This document shows, in pieces, positions 53,891 to 63,200 of a DNA stretch of 64,000 nucleotides. A program made the position numbers and the translations under genes. The stretch spans positions 248,001-312,000 of the forward strand of contig NZ_FOXU01000002.1 of NCBI RefSeq assembly GCF_900115805.1, read 5' to 3'. Position 1 is the first letter of the stretch, and each line of letters begins with the position of its first letter. This stretch comes from Psychrobacillus psychrotolerans (lineage in GTDB: Bacteria; Bacillota; Bacilli; Bacillales_A; Planococcaceae). Below the pieces are notes generated by a model, which saw only the letters and a list, made by a program, of their open reading frames with translations, did no database searches and was not told the DNA's origin.

Positions 53891-55381
53891 TTAATCCATT
53901 CTTGGATCAAAAGCATCTCTTAACCCATCTCCTAAGAAATTGAAAGATAATACAAGACCTATAATTGCTAGCCCCGGTATAATCGCTAGATAGGAATGCG
54001 ATTCAAGATAAGTACTACCTATTTTTAAAATATTTCCCCACTCCGGAATATGTGGTTCAACCCCTAGTCCAAGAAAACTTAAACTACTCGTTGCAATTAC
54101 AGCTCCTCCAATTGTTAAAGTGGCTTTTACAATCATCGGAGCGAGTGAGTTAGGTACAATCTGCTTAAAAATAATCGAGAAGTCAGAAGCACCTAAAGCT
54201 CGTGCAGAATCGACATACTCATAGTTCGATACCATGAGTACGTTTGCTCTCATCGTTCGCGCATAGCTTGGAATTGCACCAACACTAAGTGCTAATATCA
54301 GGTTCATCGTGTTAGCTCCGAACGCAGCTATAATAGCAATCGCAAGCAAAATTCCAGGAATTGCATACAGGATATCTAGCAATCGCATAATAATATTATC
54401 CGCACGTTTTGTATAATATCCTGCTATTGCTCCAAGAACCCCCCCTATTATTAGAGGAATAATTGTTGAAGCAAACCCTACCAGTAGAGATATTCTTGCT
54501 CCAAAGATAATTCTAGAAAATAGATCCCTTCCAAAATCGTCTGTTCCAAAGGGATGCTCTAGGCTAGGTTGTTGAAGCAAGCTTCCATAATCATTTTCTA
54601 CCGCCATATCATAATCGAATGTATACTTGCTACAAACTGATAGAGAAAGCATAAGTATGATGAAGAACATTCCTAATATCGCAGTGGAATTGCGAGTGAT
54701 TTTACCCCAAATCGTGTTCCACTTTATAATTCTTGAACGATCGTGGCTCCGTATCTTTACTATTAAACTTATACCAAGTAACAGGTTAAACAAATTACCA
54801 GTTACAGATGAAGCAATCAATACAATAGCAATGACCAAAAACCAAGATGGTGCAGATTCATCCTGTACATATTTTGATACAAGAACTAAAGTTACTACTT
54901 GAAAAACCAGTATTCCCACCAGAATTCCCATTGCGGGTAAAAAAGTATCTGTCACATACGGCTTAAACATATTAAAAGCAGAGATTGCAATTACGAAAAG
55001 CTGTGTAAATAACATGTATACAGCAAATGTGTAATCTGGTGTTTTTTTGTTTTTTATCAAGTTAAAAGCAAATGATGCCGTAAAAACATTTGCACTCAAT
55101 ATACTTAAGAGTTGAATATATCCTAGCTTTCTTGTAATTGGCTGTATGGCACCAAATTTTAAAAGATCTTTTTTAATTTTCCATGTTAGGAAAAATTGAT
55201 ACAAAGTGAATAATGCATAAACTAAAAATATCGTAAAAACAAGAGACTTTATCTTTCCTTCTTTATAGTTAAAACTATTTATAAGGAAAACTAGGCTGAC
55301 TACAATAGAAAGAACCAATGCAAAGTTTGCTTGCGTATACTCTCGAGACAATTTCAAAGCATGTTTTTTAAACGAGTTCAC
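53891..55381 (-). CDS. OppC/DppC-type ABC permease with a long N-terminal membrane extension
   Basis: The 496-residue protein is about 200 residues longer than a normal OppC. Residues ~225-496 are the canonical permease: HPFGTDDFGRDLFSRIIFGARISLLVG, EYVDSARALGASDFSIIFKQIVPN (the EAA-type loop) and SFNFLGDGLRDAFDPR at the end. The first ~225 residues add roughly six extra membrane segments (22-34, 47-66, 87-107, 118-137, 147-169, 179-209) and match nothing I recognise. It starts at GTG with AGGTG upstream, 20 bp after the OppB gene. Confidence 0.9.
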   Translation of the reverse strand: MNSFKKHALKLSREYTQANFALVLSIVVSLVFLINSFNYKEGKIKSLVFTIFLVYALFTLYQFFLTWKIKKDLLKFGAIQPITRKLGYIQLLSILSANVFTASFAFNLIKNKKTPDYTFAVYMLFTQLFVIAISAFNMFKPYVTDTFLPAMGILVGILVFQVVTLVLVSKYVQDESAPSWFLVIAIVLIASSVTGNLFNLLLGISLIVKIRSHDRSRIIKWNTIWGKITRNSTAILGMFFIILMLSLSVCSKYTFDYDMAVENDYGSLLQQPSLEHPFGTDDFGRDLFSRIIFGARISLLVGFASTIIPLIIGGVLGAIAGYYTKRADNIIMRLLDILYAIPGILLAIAIIAAFGANTMNLILALSVGAIPSYARTMRANVLMVSNYEYVDSARALGASDFSIIFKQIVPNSLAPMIVKATLTIGGAVIATSSLSFLGLGVEPHIPEWGNILKIGSTYLESHSYLAIIPGLAIIGLVLSFNFLGDGLRDAFDPRMD

Positions 55382-55401
55382 CCTCTACACCTACTTCTAT
55401 A

Positions 55402-56847
55402 TTACAGTTGCTTCATCTTAGATCGAATGCGAGGGTCAAAAAACGCATACAAAATATCGATGAGCACGTTTACTAATGAAATTGTTATAGCAATATATAT
55501 GACCCCACCCATGATGGCAGGAATGTCGGGGATAAACTGTTTATCTACAATATAACTACCTATACCGCTAATATTGAATACTTTCTCTGTAACAGCTGCT
55601 CCCCCGAGCATATCTCCAAACAACAATCCAATTACTGTAATAATGGGAATCATTGCGTTACCAATAGCATGCTTCCATAGAACTTGACGTTCATTTAGCC
55701 CCTTCGCCTTTGCCGTAATAATATAATCCTCATTTATTATTTCTAGCATAGAGGAGCGAGTCATTCTTGCAACAGAAGCTGTAAGCCCTGTACCTAAAAC
55801 TATTACTGGCATAATAATCGACAACATATTCTGAGGGTTATAAGTGGCAGGTAACCACTGCAGTTTAATAGAGAAATTTAATATAAATATTAAGCCCTGC
55901 CAGAAATTCGGAATAGATAATCCAATTAATGCGATAAACATAAAGGAATAATCTAGAAATGTATTTTGTCTAGTAGCTGATATGATTCCAACTGGAATGG
56001 CAATAACAATAGCCATTAATAGTGAGAAAATCGCAATTGTTAAAGTAATCGGGAACTTATTAGCAATACTAGCTGCTACGTCTTCATTCCCAGTAAAGGA
56101 AGCACCTAAGTCAAATGTGAAAATCCCTTTAACGGCATTCCATAATTGCATCAAGTAAGGCAGATCCAGACCATACGTATGATTAAAAGAAGCAATTTGC
56201 TCTTTCGTTGCAGATTCACCTAAAAGATTTGCAGCAGGATCAAAAGGCGACAAATATAAAATAGTAAATACTAGCACCGAGACACCTGCAATGACAAAAA
56301 CACTCATAATTAGGCGTTCGAAGATAAATTTGATAAAGAAATTACTAAACAACAACAGCAATATATACATCAGTACTCCAGGTATAAAAGAAACAATTAA
56401 AAAGAGCGGATTTTTTAATAAACGTTGAAAATAGGAGATATAATTTAGCTTTGTTAAACCCTGACGTTCATACTCGTCATTTATTTTTTCTGCGAGTATT
56501 TTCGAGTAGCGTTCCTCTGCTAGCCTATCTACTTCCCGATTCATTTGCTGTTCATCCACTTTTTCCTGAAAGAAAGCATGTTTTCGAACGTATTGTTCCT
56601 TGAAATCACTTAATAACTTTTCTTTAAGCCCTGCTGTTTGTAATGACTCATTTATTATTTTATGAATAGTAAAATATGTATCACTTTTTCTTTTAGATTG
56701 GTAAAAGAAAAAAATAATAAGATGTAAGGGTAATCCTAATACTAACAACAAATATTTGTAGGAAGGTCGTTTCATCATTTTCTCAAAAACATATGAAAGA
56801 TGAGCAGAAAAACCAAAATTGAGCGATGGTTCTTTGTGTAATTCCAT
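55402..56847 (-). CDS. OppB/DppB-type ABC permease with an N-terminal extension
   Basis: The 481-residue protein carries a normal OppB from about residue 172 on (FIFERLIMSVFVIAGVSVLVFTILYLSPFDPAANLLG; FDLGASFTGNEDVAASIANKFPITLTIA; NEDYIITAKAKGLNERQVLWKHAIGNA; YAFFDPRIR). The ~170-residue N-terminal extension has two extra membrane segments (32-49 and 148-168) flanking a charged helical region with a probable coiled coil (QEKVDEQQMNREVDRLAEERYSKILAEKI). The first gene of the minus-strand transporter unit; AAAGGAGG precedes the ATG. The OppDF ATPase gene is divergent. Confidence 0.9.
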   Translation of the reverse strand: MELHKEPSLNFGFSAHLSYVFEKMMKRPSYKYLLLVLGLPLHLIIFFFYQSKRKSDTYFTIHKIINESLQTAGLKEKLLSDFKEQYVRKHAFFQEKVDEQQMNREVDRLAEERYSKILAEKINDEYERQGLTKLNYISYFQRLLKNPLFLIVSFIPGVLMYILLLLFSNFFIKFIFERLIMSVFVIAGVSVLVFTILYLSPFDPAANLLGESATKEQIASFNHTYGLDLPYLMQLWNAVKGIFTFDLGASFTGNEDVAASIANKFPITLTIAIFSLLMAIVIAIPVGIISATRQNTFLDYSFMFIALIGLSIPNFWQGLIFILNFSIKLQWLPATYNPQNMLSIIMPVIVLGTGLTASVARMTRSSMLEIINEDYIITAKAKGLNERQVLWKHAIGNAMIPIITVIGLLFGDMLGGAAVTEKVFNISGIGSYIVDKQFIPDIPAIMGGVIYIAITISLVNVLIDILYAFFDPRIRSKMKQL

Positions 56848-56972
56848 CGACTATTTACCTCCTTTCTGATATTGTATAATTCCTAGTGGTATTGTAAAGT
56901 ATAGATAGGAAATTTTATTTAGTCAATGATATTTGTTTAATATTATATATAGGAATAGGTAGGTGTTTTACG

Positions 56973-58724
56973 TTGGAGACGGTTCTAAAGGTTAAAGATT
57001 TACATATCTCGTTTCTGACCAGCGACAAAGAATTTGAAGCTGTGCGAGGTGTCAGTTTTGAAGTGAAAAAAGGAGAAACTATTGGGATTGTTGGAGAATC
57101 AGGTAGCGGCAAGAGTGTTACCGCTCGTTCAATTATGAGATTACTTCCTTCCCCTCCTTCCTTGTTAAAAAACGGCGAGATTGAATTTCTCGGAGAAAAT
57201 CTTATAAATAAGTCAGAAAAAGAGATGGAAAGTATCCGAGGGCAAGATATTAGTATGATCTTCCAAGACCCTATGAGCTCCCTTAATCCTACTATTCGAA
57301 TCGGCAAACAAATAGCTGAAAGTTTGATCAAACACCAAAAGTTATCCAAAAAGGAAGCAAAAAAACAAGCGCTTGACCTACTCAAGTTAGTAGGAATTAA
57401 AAATAGCGAAGAACGCTTCAATCAGTATCCGCATGAGTTTTCTGGTGGAATGCGTCAAAGAGTCATGATTGCAATAGCATTGGCTTGTCGTCCTACTCTT
57501 CTGATTGCAGATGAACCTACAACTGCACTTGATGTTACCATTCAAGCGCAAATATTAAACCTCATGAAAGACATGCAAGCACGTTTTGGAACATCTATTA
57601 TTTTAATCACCCATGATTTGGGTGTAGTGGCCGGAATGTGTGACCGAGTAGCAGTCATGAAGGATGGAGAAATTGTTGAAACTGGGACAACGGAAGAAAT
57701 CTTTGAAAATCCTCAACATGACTATACAAAAAAACTACTTAACGCTCTTCCAAGATTAGATCAGAAAAAAAAAGCTAAACGTCCTTCTCTCCATTCCATT
57801 GGGACAGAAGACGGAAAACCTCTACTAGATGTACGTTCCCTTAAAATGAATTTCGATGTTGGAAAAGGCAATGTACTAAAAGCAGTTGACGATATTAGCT
57901 TTTTCATAAAACCTGGAGAAACATTAGGGTTAGTCGGAGAATCTGGTTCAGGTAAGTCTACAACTGGTAGAGCAATACTTCGACTTCATGAACCAACAGA
58001 CGGAGATGTATTATATCAAGGTTTAGCGATAAATAGACTTAGTAAAGATGAAATGAAAACAATGCGTCGACATATGCAAATGATCTTTCAAGATCCCTAC
58101 TCTTCATTAAATCCACGCTTTAAAGTATTGGATATAATCGGGCAAGCATTAGATATACACCGTTTAAGTAAAAACAACGAGGAAAGAAAACAGCGCGTGG
58201 AAGAATTACTCCTAATGGTGGGACTAAAACCTGAACACGCCATGCGGTACCCACATGAGTTTTCTGGTGGGCAACGCCAAAGAATCGGAATCGCTCGGGC
58301 ACTTGCTGTTGAGCCTGACTTTATCGTTTGCGATGAACCCTTATCCGCTTTAGATGTCTCTATACAATCTCAGATTGTCGACTTGCTAGAGGATCTCCAA
58401 CATCGTCTGGGGCTTACCTATTTGTTTATTGCGCATGACTTATCAATGGTCAAGCATATTAGTGATAGAGTGGCAGTTATGTACGCTGGGAAAATTGTAG
58501 AGCTTGCAGAAAGCGAGGAGCTCTATTCTAACCCTCAGCACCCTTATACAAAATCATTACTAGCCGCAATTCCAATTCCCGATCCTAAAGTAGAGGCCAA
58601 GAAAAAACGGTCTCTAATGGAAGACAACTTAGAAATAGATAAATACCAATTGAGTCAATCCGAGTTAATAGAGGTATCCCCGGAGCATTGGGTAGCTATT
58701 CCTAAACAACATGCTCTAATCTAG
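56973..58724 (+). CDS. Fused OppD-OppF-type ABC ATPase (two nucleotide-binding domains)
   Basis: The 583-residue protein contains two complete ATPase domains, doing the job of separate OppD and OppF. Domain 1: Walker A GESGSGKS (41-48), signature FSGGMRQR, Walker [13 protein letters not shown], His loop ITHD. Domain 2, from ~285: [36 protein letters not shown]. Both keep the Q loop MIFQDP. It starts at TTG with AGGTG nine bases before. It is transcribed away from the permease and binding-protein genes, so the single transporter is split across two divergent units over a 125-bp region (56848-56972). Confidence 0.94.
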   Translation: METVLKVKDLHISFLTSDKEFEAVRGVSFEVKKGETIGIVGESGSGKSVTARSIMRLLPSPPSLLKNGEIEFLGENLINKSEKEMESIRGQDISMIFQDPMSSLNPTIRIGKQIAESLIKHQKLSKKEAKKQALDLLKLVGIKNSEERFNQYPHEFSGGMRQRVMIAIALACRPTLLIADEPTTALDVTIQAQILNLMKDMQARFGTSIILITHDLGVVAGMCDRVAVMKDGEIVETGTTEEIFENPQHDYTKKLLNALPRLDQKKKAKRPSLHSIGTEDGKPLLDVRSLKMNFDVGKGNVLKAVDDISFFIKPGETLGLVGESGSGKSTTGRAILRLHEPTDGDVLYQGLAINRLSKDEMKTMRRHMQMIFQDPYSSLNPRFKVLDIIGQALDIHRLSKNNEERKQRVEELLLMVGLKPEHAMRYPHEFSGGQRQRIGIARALAVEPDFIVCDEPLSALDVSIQSQIVDLLEDLQHRLGLTYLFIAHDLSMVKHISDRVAVMYAGKIVELAESEELYSNPQHPYTKSLLAAIPIPDPKVEAKKKRSLMEDNLEIDKYQLSQSELIEVSPEHWVAIPKQHALI

Positions 58725-58744
58725 CAACGCATATTAACGCATAC

Positions 58745-58772
58745 AAAAAGCCACCTAAATAGGTGGCTTTTT
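58745..58772. terminator. Bidirectional terminator between oppDF and tatA
   Basis: AAAAAGCCACCT pairs with AGGTGGCTTTTT around AAAT; the A and T runs let it serve both convergent genes. Confidence 0.92.
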
Positions 58773-58775
58773 GCA

Positions 58776-58979
58776 TTAGATATTTTTTTTAGTTTCTGTT
58801 TCTTTGTCTTCTATTCTAAATTCTTCTGCAACATCGTCCACTATATCTTTAGTTGAGTTTTTGAATTCTTTTAACGTCTCTCCCACTGCTCTACCCAATT
58901 GAGGTAACTTTTTCGGACCGAAAACGATTAAAGCAATGATTAATATAATGATTAAACCTGGTATTCCGATATTTGGCAT
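58776..58979 (-). CDS. tatA: Twin-arginine translocase subunit TatA
   Basis: The 67-residue protein has the TatA architecture: a single N-terminal membrane helix ([17 protein letters not shown]), the [20 protein letters not shown] amphipathic helix, and a charged tail. TatA forms the pore of the twin-arginine pathway with TatC, which is not in this window. A TatA gene isolated here, directly beside two cassettes whose subunit-3 proteins have Tat signals, suggests it may be a dedicated partner for their export. Confidence 0.94.
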   Translation of the reverse strand: MPNIGIPGLIIILIIALIVFGPKKLPQLGRAVGETLKEFKNSTKDIVDDVAEEFRIEDKETETKKNI

Positions 58980-59453
58980 TATAATCTCTCCTATACTTTT
59001 TCTATATAATTTTCACGTGGTTTTTTGCAATAGTTGTTTATCTGACAAAAAATATTGGTTGTTTTGTATCAATTACACATTATACTCCTACGTTTAAATT
59101 TGTAAATACCTAGGTACTCAATATGAATTGTGTGAGCATGAAATGTCTCCTTGATACAAAATCTACTTTTTTCACTTCGCTAACTTTCTTGAGCTTTGTT
59201 TATCCAACTAGTTCTTTAGCTTTTTTACCTTTAAAACACTAGTTACTTTATACCAATAACACAGGCGTTTTTACTATAAATTTGCAATATTTATGCGAAT
59301 TTAATGTTTTTTCAGAATAAAATTATATTTTCTAATCCGAAATAAATATGTAGTATTGAAGAAATAAAAGGAGTAGACTGGTAAACGGTTGTTTTGTTAT
59401 GTATAAAAATTACATTTTCATAGTTTTGTGAACTATGTTAAAGGAGAATAAAA
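58980..59453. other. 474-bp gene-free region upstream of cassette 2
   Basis: No gene is visible. TTTTGTATCAA (near 59065) and TTGATACAAAA (near 59152) lie in opposite orientation about 90 bp apart. Next to the start of cassette 2, CATAGTT-TTGTG-AACTATG (59419-59437) is a perfect 7-bp-arm inverted repeat just before the ribosome binding site. The GTATAC operators of cassette 1 are not found here. Confidence 0.55.
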
Positions 59454-59711
59454 GTGACGCAATATAACTTAGAAGAATTAAAACTGTTGAATCAAGTAAT
59501 TTTTGCTTTATTTATAGTAGCAGATTTAGCACTTGGTCTCTTTTACTATAATAATGAGTTCCCTTGGTTCGCGTTAATAGGTTCAAGTATTGGACTAGCT
59601 ATTATTGTTCTTTGCTGGACTGGAAAAAAATATATATACTTTATCGCTTTTTTATTGGTTTATACGATCCTATTTTCATTAGTTTATAACTGGCATTCAT
59701 TTTTTCATTAA
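59454..59711 (+). CDS. Small three-helix membrane protein, cassette 2
   Basis: The 85-residue protein is a close paralogue of the one at 48582-48839 (MTQYNLEELKLLNQV; FPWFALIGSSIGLAIIVLCWTGKK), with three membrane segments. It begins at GTG seven bases after AAAGGAG. It heads the second dehydrogenase cassette, 82 bp before the subunit-3 gene. The conservation of sequence and position argues for a role in the complex rather than chance. Electron transfer to the quinone pool through another partner is inference. Confidence 0.8.
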   Translation: MTQYNLEELKLLNQVIFALFIVADLALGLFYYNNEFPWFALIGSSIGLAIIVLCWTGKKYIYFIAFLLVYTILFSLVYNWHSFFH

Positions 59712-59793
59712 TTAGATTATTTTTTTAATTCATTGTTTACCTGAATAAACAATTTAAGCTATTTTTCTACTAATTTACGTTGGAGGTTATATT

Positions 59794-60570
59794 ATGTCAG
59801 AACAGAAAAAAAAGGCTCCATACTTAGATAAACGTTCATCTAGACGTACTTTTATCAAAAATTCTGGATTAACAGTTGGTGGGGTTGTACTAGGTGGAGC
59901 ACTTGGTTCTTTACTAGGCAAAGACTCATCTGAAACTAACGAGACTGGAGTCCATTCAGCAGCTGCTGGGGTTAACTTCAACCAAGCACTGATGTATTTT
60001 GACAAAGCACAATTCGATACGATAGATGCGGCAACAGAACAAATTTTCCCTAAAACTGAAGTAGGACCCGGTGCGAAAGAATTACTTGTTGCATATTATA
60101 TCGATCATCAACTTGCAGGAAGCTTCGGCCTTAACTCAAGAGAATATATGACTGGTCCTTTCTTCCCTGCAGAAGCAGTTCCACAACAAGGGTACCAAAC
60201 CCATTTAAATCGTCAGCAAGTTTTTAACCTTGGAATTACAGCTTTAAATACAGAGGCTGCGAAGAAATCCGATGAGAAGCCTAAATTTGCTAATTTAACA
60301 GAAGAACAACAAATCGAAATCTTAAAAGATTTCGAAGCTGATAAAGTTAAATTAAGCGGAGCTGTTAGTTCATCCTTTTTCTTTACTTTGCTTAGAAAAG
60401 TAACGATTGAAGGAGTATATGCTGATCCAATGTATGGCGGTAATAAAGATATGGCTGGTTGGAAAATGAAAAATTTCCCTGGACATCAAACGAATTATAT
60501 GAACGTATTAGAAAAAGATGAATTCGTGAAAATCGCTCCTATGAGCTTAAACTCGCAACATCAACATTAA
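59794..60570 (+). CDS. Gluconate 2-dehydrogenase subunit 3-like protein with Tat signal, cassette 2
   Basis: The 258-residue protein opens with the same Tat signal as its paralogue (SRRTFIK at 16-22, GLTVGGVVLGGALGSLL). It keeps the family body: FDTIDAATEQIFPKTEVGPGAKELLVAYYIDHQLAGSFG and TIEGVYADPMYGGNKDMAGW. It should escort the flavoprotein of its cassette through the Tat pathway. The flavoprotein gene follows after 28 bp. Ribosome binding site GGAGG lies before the ATG. Confidence 0.92.
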   Translation: MSEQKKKAPYLDKRSSRRTFIKNSGLTVGGVVLGGALGSLLGKDSSETNETGVHSAAAGVNFNQALMYFDKAQFDTIDAATEQIFPKTEVGPGAKELLVAYYIDHQLAGSFGLNSREYMTGPFFPAEAVPQQGYQTHLNRQQVFNLGITALNTEAAKKSDEKPKFANLTEEQQIEILKDFEADKVKLSGAVSSSFFFTLLRKVTIEGVYADPMYGGNKDMAGWKMKNFPGHQTNYMNVLEKDEFVKIAPMSLNSQHQH

Positions 60571-60598
60571 TATCTACCAATAGAAAGGGTGAAAAACT

Positions 60599-62314
60599 TT
60601 GGCAACTAAATTACCAAAAACAGATATAGTTTTAGTAGGGGTAGGTTGGGTAGGCGGTATTATTGCAGCTGAACTTACAAAAAAAGGATATAAAGTGGTA
60701 GGTATTGAACGTGGTAAAGAACGTTCTACTGAAGATTATTTTATGGCTCACGACGAATTACGATACGCAGATCGTAAAGAAATGATGCAGGATCTTTCAA
60801 AAGAAACACTTACATTCCGTCATAATACGACACAACGAGCATTACCTTATCGTGAATGGGGTAGCTTCTTAATTGGAGAAGGAACAGGTGGTTCAGGAGA
60901 GCATTGGAATGGACAAACTTTCCGCTTCTTACCATACGATTTCGAGATCTATTCAGAAACTGTTAAACGTTACGGAAAAGGTAAAATCCCTAAAGGGATG
61001 ATGCTTCAAGACTGGGGTATAACTTACAAAGAGTTAGAACCTTACTTTGATAAATTCGATGCTATGACTGGTATTGGCGGCGAACCAAATCCATTGCCTG
61101 GTTCTCCACAAGTTAAATATCCTAACCCACCAATGTTGGAAACACCTGTTACAGCATTATTCAAAAGTGCAACTAAAGATCTTGGATATCATCCATACCA
61201 TATGCCATCTAACAATTTAACACAACCATATACAAATCCAGATGGTATTGCTCGTAGTGCTTGCCAATATTGTGGTTTCTGTGAACGTTTTGGTTGTGAA
61301 TATGGAGCGAAAGCATCACCAGTAGTTACAGTATTACCTGTAGCTAAGGAAACAGGGAACTTCGAAGTTCGGCCTCATTGTGTAGTACGTAAAGTTCTAC
61401 ACACGAACGGAAAAGCTACAGGTGTACTTTATGTAGACACACGTACTGGTGAAGAGTTTATTCAAGAGGCAGATGTAGTTGTAGTTTCAGCCTATCAAAT
61501 GAATAATATTAAACTTCTATTAAATTCTCAACTTGGCCGCCCATATGATCCAGTTACTGGTACAGGAGTTATTGGTAGAAACTATGCATATCAAACATAT
61601 TTGGGTACTGCTGTTGGTTTCTTCGATAAAGATTTTAATATGTATGCTGGAGCAGGTGCTCTAGGAGCTCAAATTGATGACTTCAATGGAGACTTCTTTG
61701 ATCACACTGACTTAGATTTCTTACATGGTGCTACAATTCATATTACACAACTAGGGGATCGCCCTATTGCGAATAATCACGTACCACCAAACGTTCCAAG
61801 TTGGGGCAAAGAGTTTAAAGACGCTTCTGTCCAAAACGCAAACCGAGCTCTTATCATTAAAGCACAAGGAGCTTCCCTTCCTTGGCAAGATAATTACATC
61901 GATCAAGATCCAACGTATAAAGATGCATTCGGTGACCCATTACTTAGAATGACGTTCAATTGGAAAGACCAAGACCGTCAACTAATGAAATTTATGGGCG
62001 AAAAATGTGCTGAGATCATGAAGCAAATGGGTGCAAAAGAAGTTAAAATGACTGGTGATGAAATCGGCGATTACGATATTCGTAACTATCAGTCTACTCA
62101 TAATACTGGTGGAGTAATTATGGGTGCTGACCCAGAAACAAGTGCTTTAAACAGTTACCTACAAATGTGGGATTGTGAAAACGTATTCGTACCAGGTGCA
62201 AGTGCCTTTGCACAAAACTCAGGATACAACCCAACGAACACTGTTGGCGCATTAGCATATCGTGCTGCAGAAGGTATTGAAAAATACTTGAAAACTGGCG
62301 GATCTTTAGTTTAA
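60599..62314 (+). CDS. GMC-family dehydrogenase flavoprotein, cassette 2
   Basis: The 571-residue protein is a paralogue of the one at 45995-47719: FAD motif VLVGVGWVGGIIAAEL, cysteine cluster CQYCGFCERFGC (Cys222, 225, 228, 233), and C-terminal active-site regions HNTGGVIMG and YNPTNTVGALAYRAAEG. It differs near the C-terminal site (FAQNSGYNP where cassette 1 has FPHNSCFNP), hinting at a different substrate. Translation starts at TTG eight bases after AAAGGGTG. It ends the cassette, with a strong terminator 80 bp downstream. Confidence 0.9.
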   Translation: MATKLPKTDIVLVGVGWVGGIIAAELTKKGYKVVGIERGKERSTEDYFMAHDELRYADRKEMMQDLSKETLTFRHNTTQRALPYREWGSFLIGEGTGGSGEHWNGQTFRFLPYDFEIYSETVKRYGKGKIPKGMMLQDWGITYKELEPYFDKFDAMTGIGGEPNPLPGSPQVKYPNPPMLETPVTALFKSATKDLGYHPYHMPSNNLTQPYTNPDGIARSACQYCGFCERFGCEYGAKASPVVTVLPVAKETGNFEVRPHCVVRKVLHTNGKATGVLYVDTRTGEEFIQEADVVVVSAYQMNNIKLLLNSQLGRPYDPVTGTGVIGRNYAYQTYLGTAVGFFDKDFNMYAGAGALGAQIDDFNGDFFDHTDLDFLHGATIHITQLGDRPIANNHVPPNVPSWGKEFKDASVQNANRALIIKAQGASLPWQDNYIDQDPTYKDAFGDPLLRMTFNWKDQDRQLMKFMGEKCAEIMKQMGAKEVKMTGDEIGDYDIRNYQSTHNTGGVIMGADPETSALNSYLQMWDCENVFVPGASAFAQNSGYNPTNTVGALAYRAAEGIEKYLKTGGSLV

Positions 62315-62395
62315 AACTAGACGCTTCTAAATGAACAAATAATATTTGCTTAACTATAACAATTAATTTCTACTCATAGAATTAGCCAACAACTT

Positions 62396-62438
62396 AAAAA
62401 CTGCTACCTTCTTTCCATCAAAGAAGGTAGCAGTTTTT
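62396..62438. terminator. Bidirectional terminator after cassette 2
   Basis: CTGCTACCTTCTT pairs with AAGAAGGTAGCAG around TCCATCA, with A and T runs. It also faces the convergent alpha/beta hydrolase gene. Confidence 0.92.
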
Positions 62439-62492
62439 TAATATATGGATTCATCCTCAAACTTCCAACTACTCTTTTGATTTCTAAGAAAC

Positions 62493-63200
62493 TTACACAG
62501 TCTTTATAAATACTTCTAATATCTTTGTGTAAATTTCAGGCTGTTCATCATGAACCAAATGCCCTGCAAACGGAACAATTGCAATACGTACATTTGAATT
62601 TATCTCAGGATAAATGGATGCACCGATAGTTTCATTCCGCTTTTTCTCCCCTACGATGAATAGTACTGGGAATTCAAATTTTGTTACTGCCTTTACATCT
62701 TCAAATGGATACCAGTTTTCATTTTTTCCAAAATGAATGAACTGTCGCCAATCAGATTCATGTAGGTGATCAAAGTAATTAGCGAATTCTTTGTTTTGTA
62801 ATAAATTATTTTGCCCATTAACATCTTCCTGATGGATTTCCAACCAGTTGTCCGGCTTTACTGGTGTAACTCCTGAAATAGCTAACGTAATAACCCTTTC
62901 TGGAAACATGTGTGCAAATTTAATCGCTACAAGTGCACCCAACGAACACCCTACGAGATGAACAGCAGAAACTTTTAAATAATCCAGCGTTTCCAATAAA
63001 TCCTTTGCAGAATCCTCAAAGAAATTTTGTATATTTTCTGTTTTAGATCGACCATGACCTCTCAAGTCTGGAGAAATCACTTGGTAATTATGGCTAAAAT
63101 ACTCTCTTTGAAACTCAAAATCTAATAATCCAGTTTGCAAACCAGTATGTACAAAAACGATAGGTTTCCCATTACCCATAACATTTGTATGCAATATCAA
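62493..63200 (-). CDS. Alpha/beta hydrolase
   Basis: The 235-residue protein has the alpha/beta-hydrolase fold: oxyanion loop VFVHTGLQTG, SPDLRGHGRSK, the nucleophile elbow GCSLGALVA with the Ser, and the catalytic His in FAGHLVHDEQPEIY. The acid is expected in the VLFIVGEK region. It is a small esterase-like hydrolase with unknown substrate. It overlaps the histidine phosphatase gene upstream by 4 bp (ATGA-type), so the two are translationally coupled. Confidence 0.88.
   Translation of the reverse strand: MILHTNVMGNGKPIVFVHTGLQTGLLDFEFQREYFSHNYQVISPDLRGHGRSKTENIQNFFEDSAKDLLETLDYLKVSAVHLVGCSLGALVAIKFAHMFPERVITLAISGVTPVKPDNWLEIHQEDVNGQNNLLQNKEFANYFDHLHESDWRQFIHFGKNENWYPFEDVKAVTKFEFPVLFIVGEKKRNETIGASIYPEINSNVRIAIVPFAGHLVHDEQPEIYTKILEVFIKTV

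Noticed and set aside
59060-59165. TTTTGTATCAA and TTGATACAAAA as possible GntR sites for cassette 2
   Set aside because: They are imperfect, 90 bp apart and about 300 bp from the start codon, so I do not claim them as operators.
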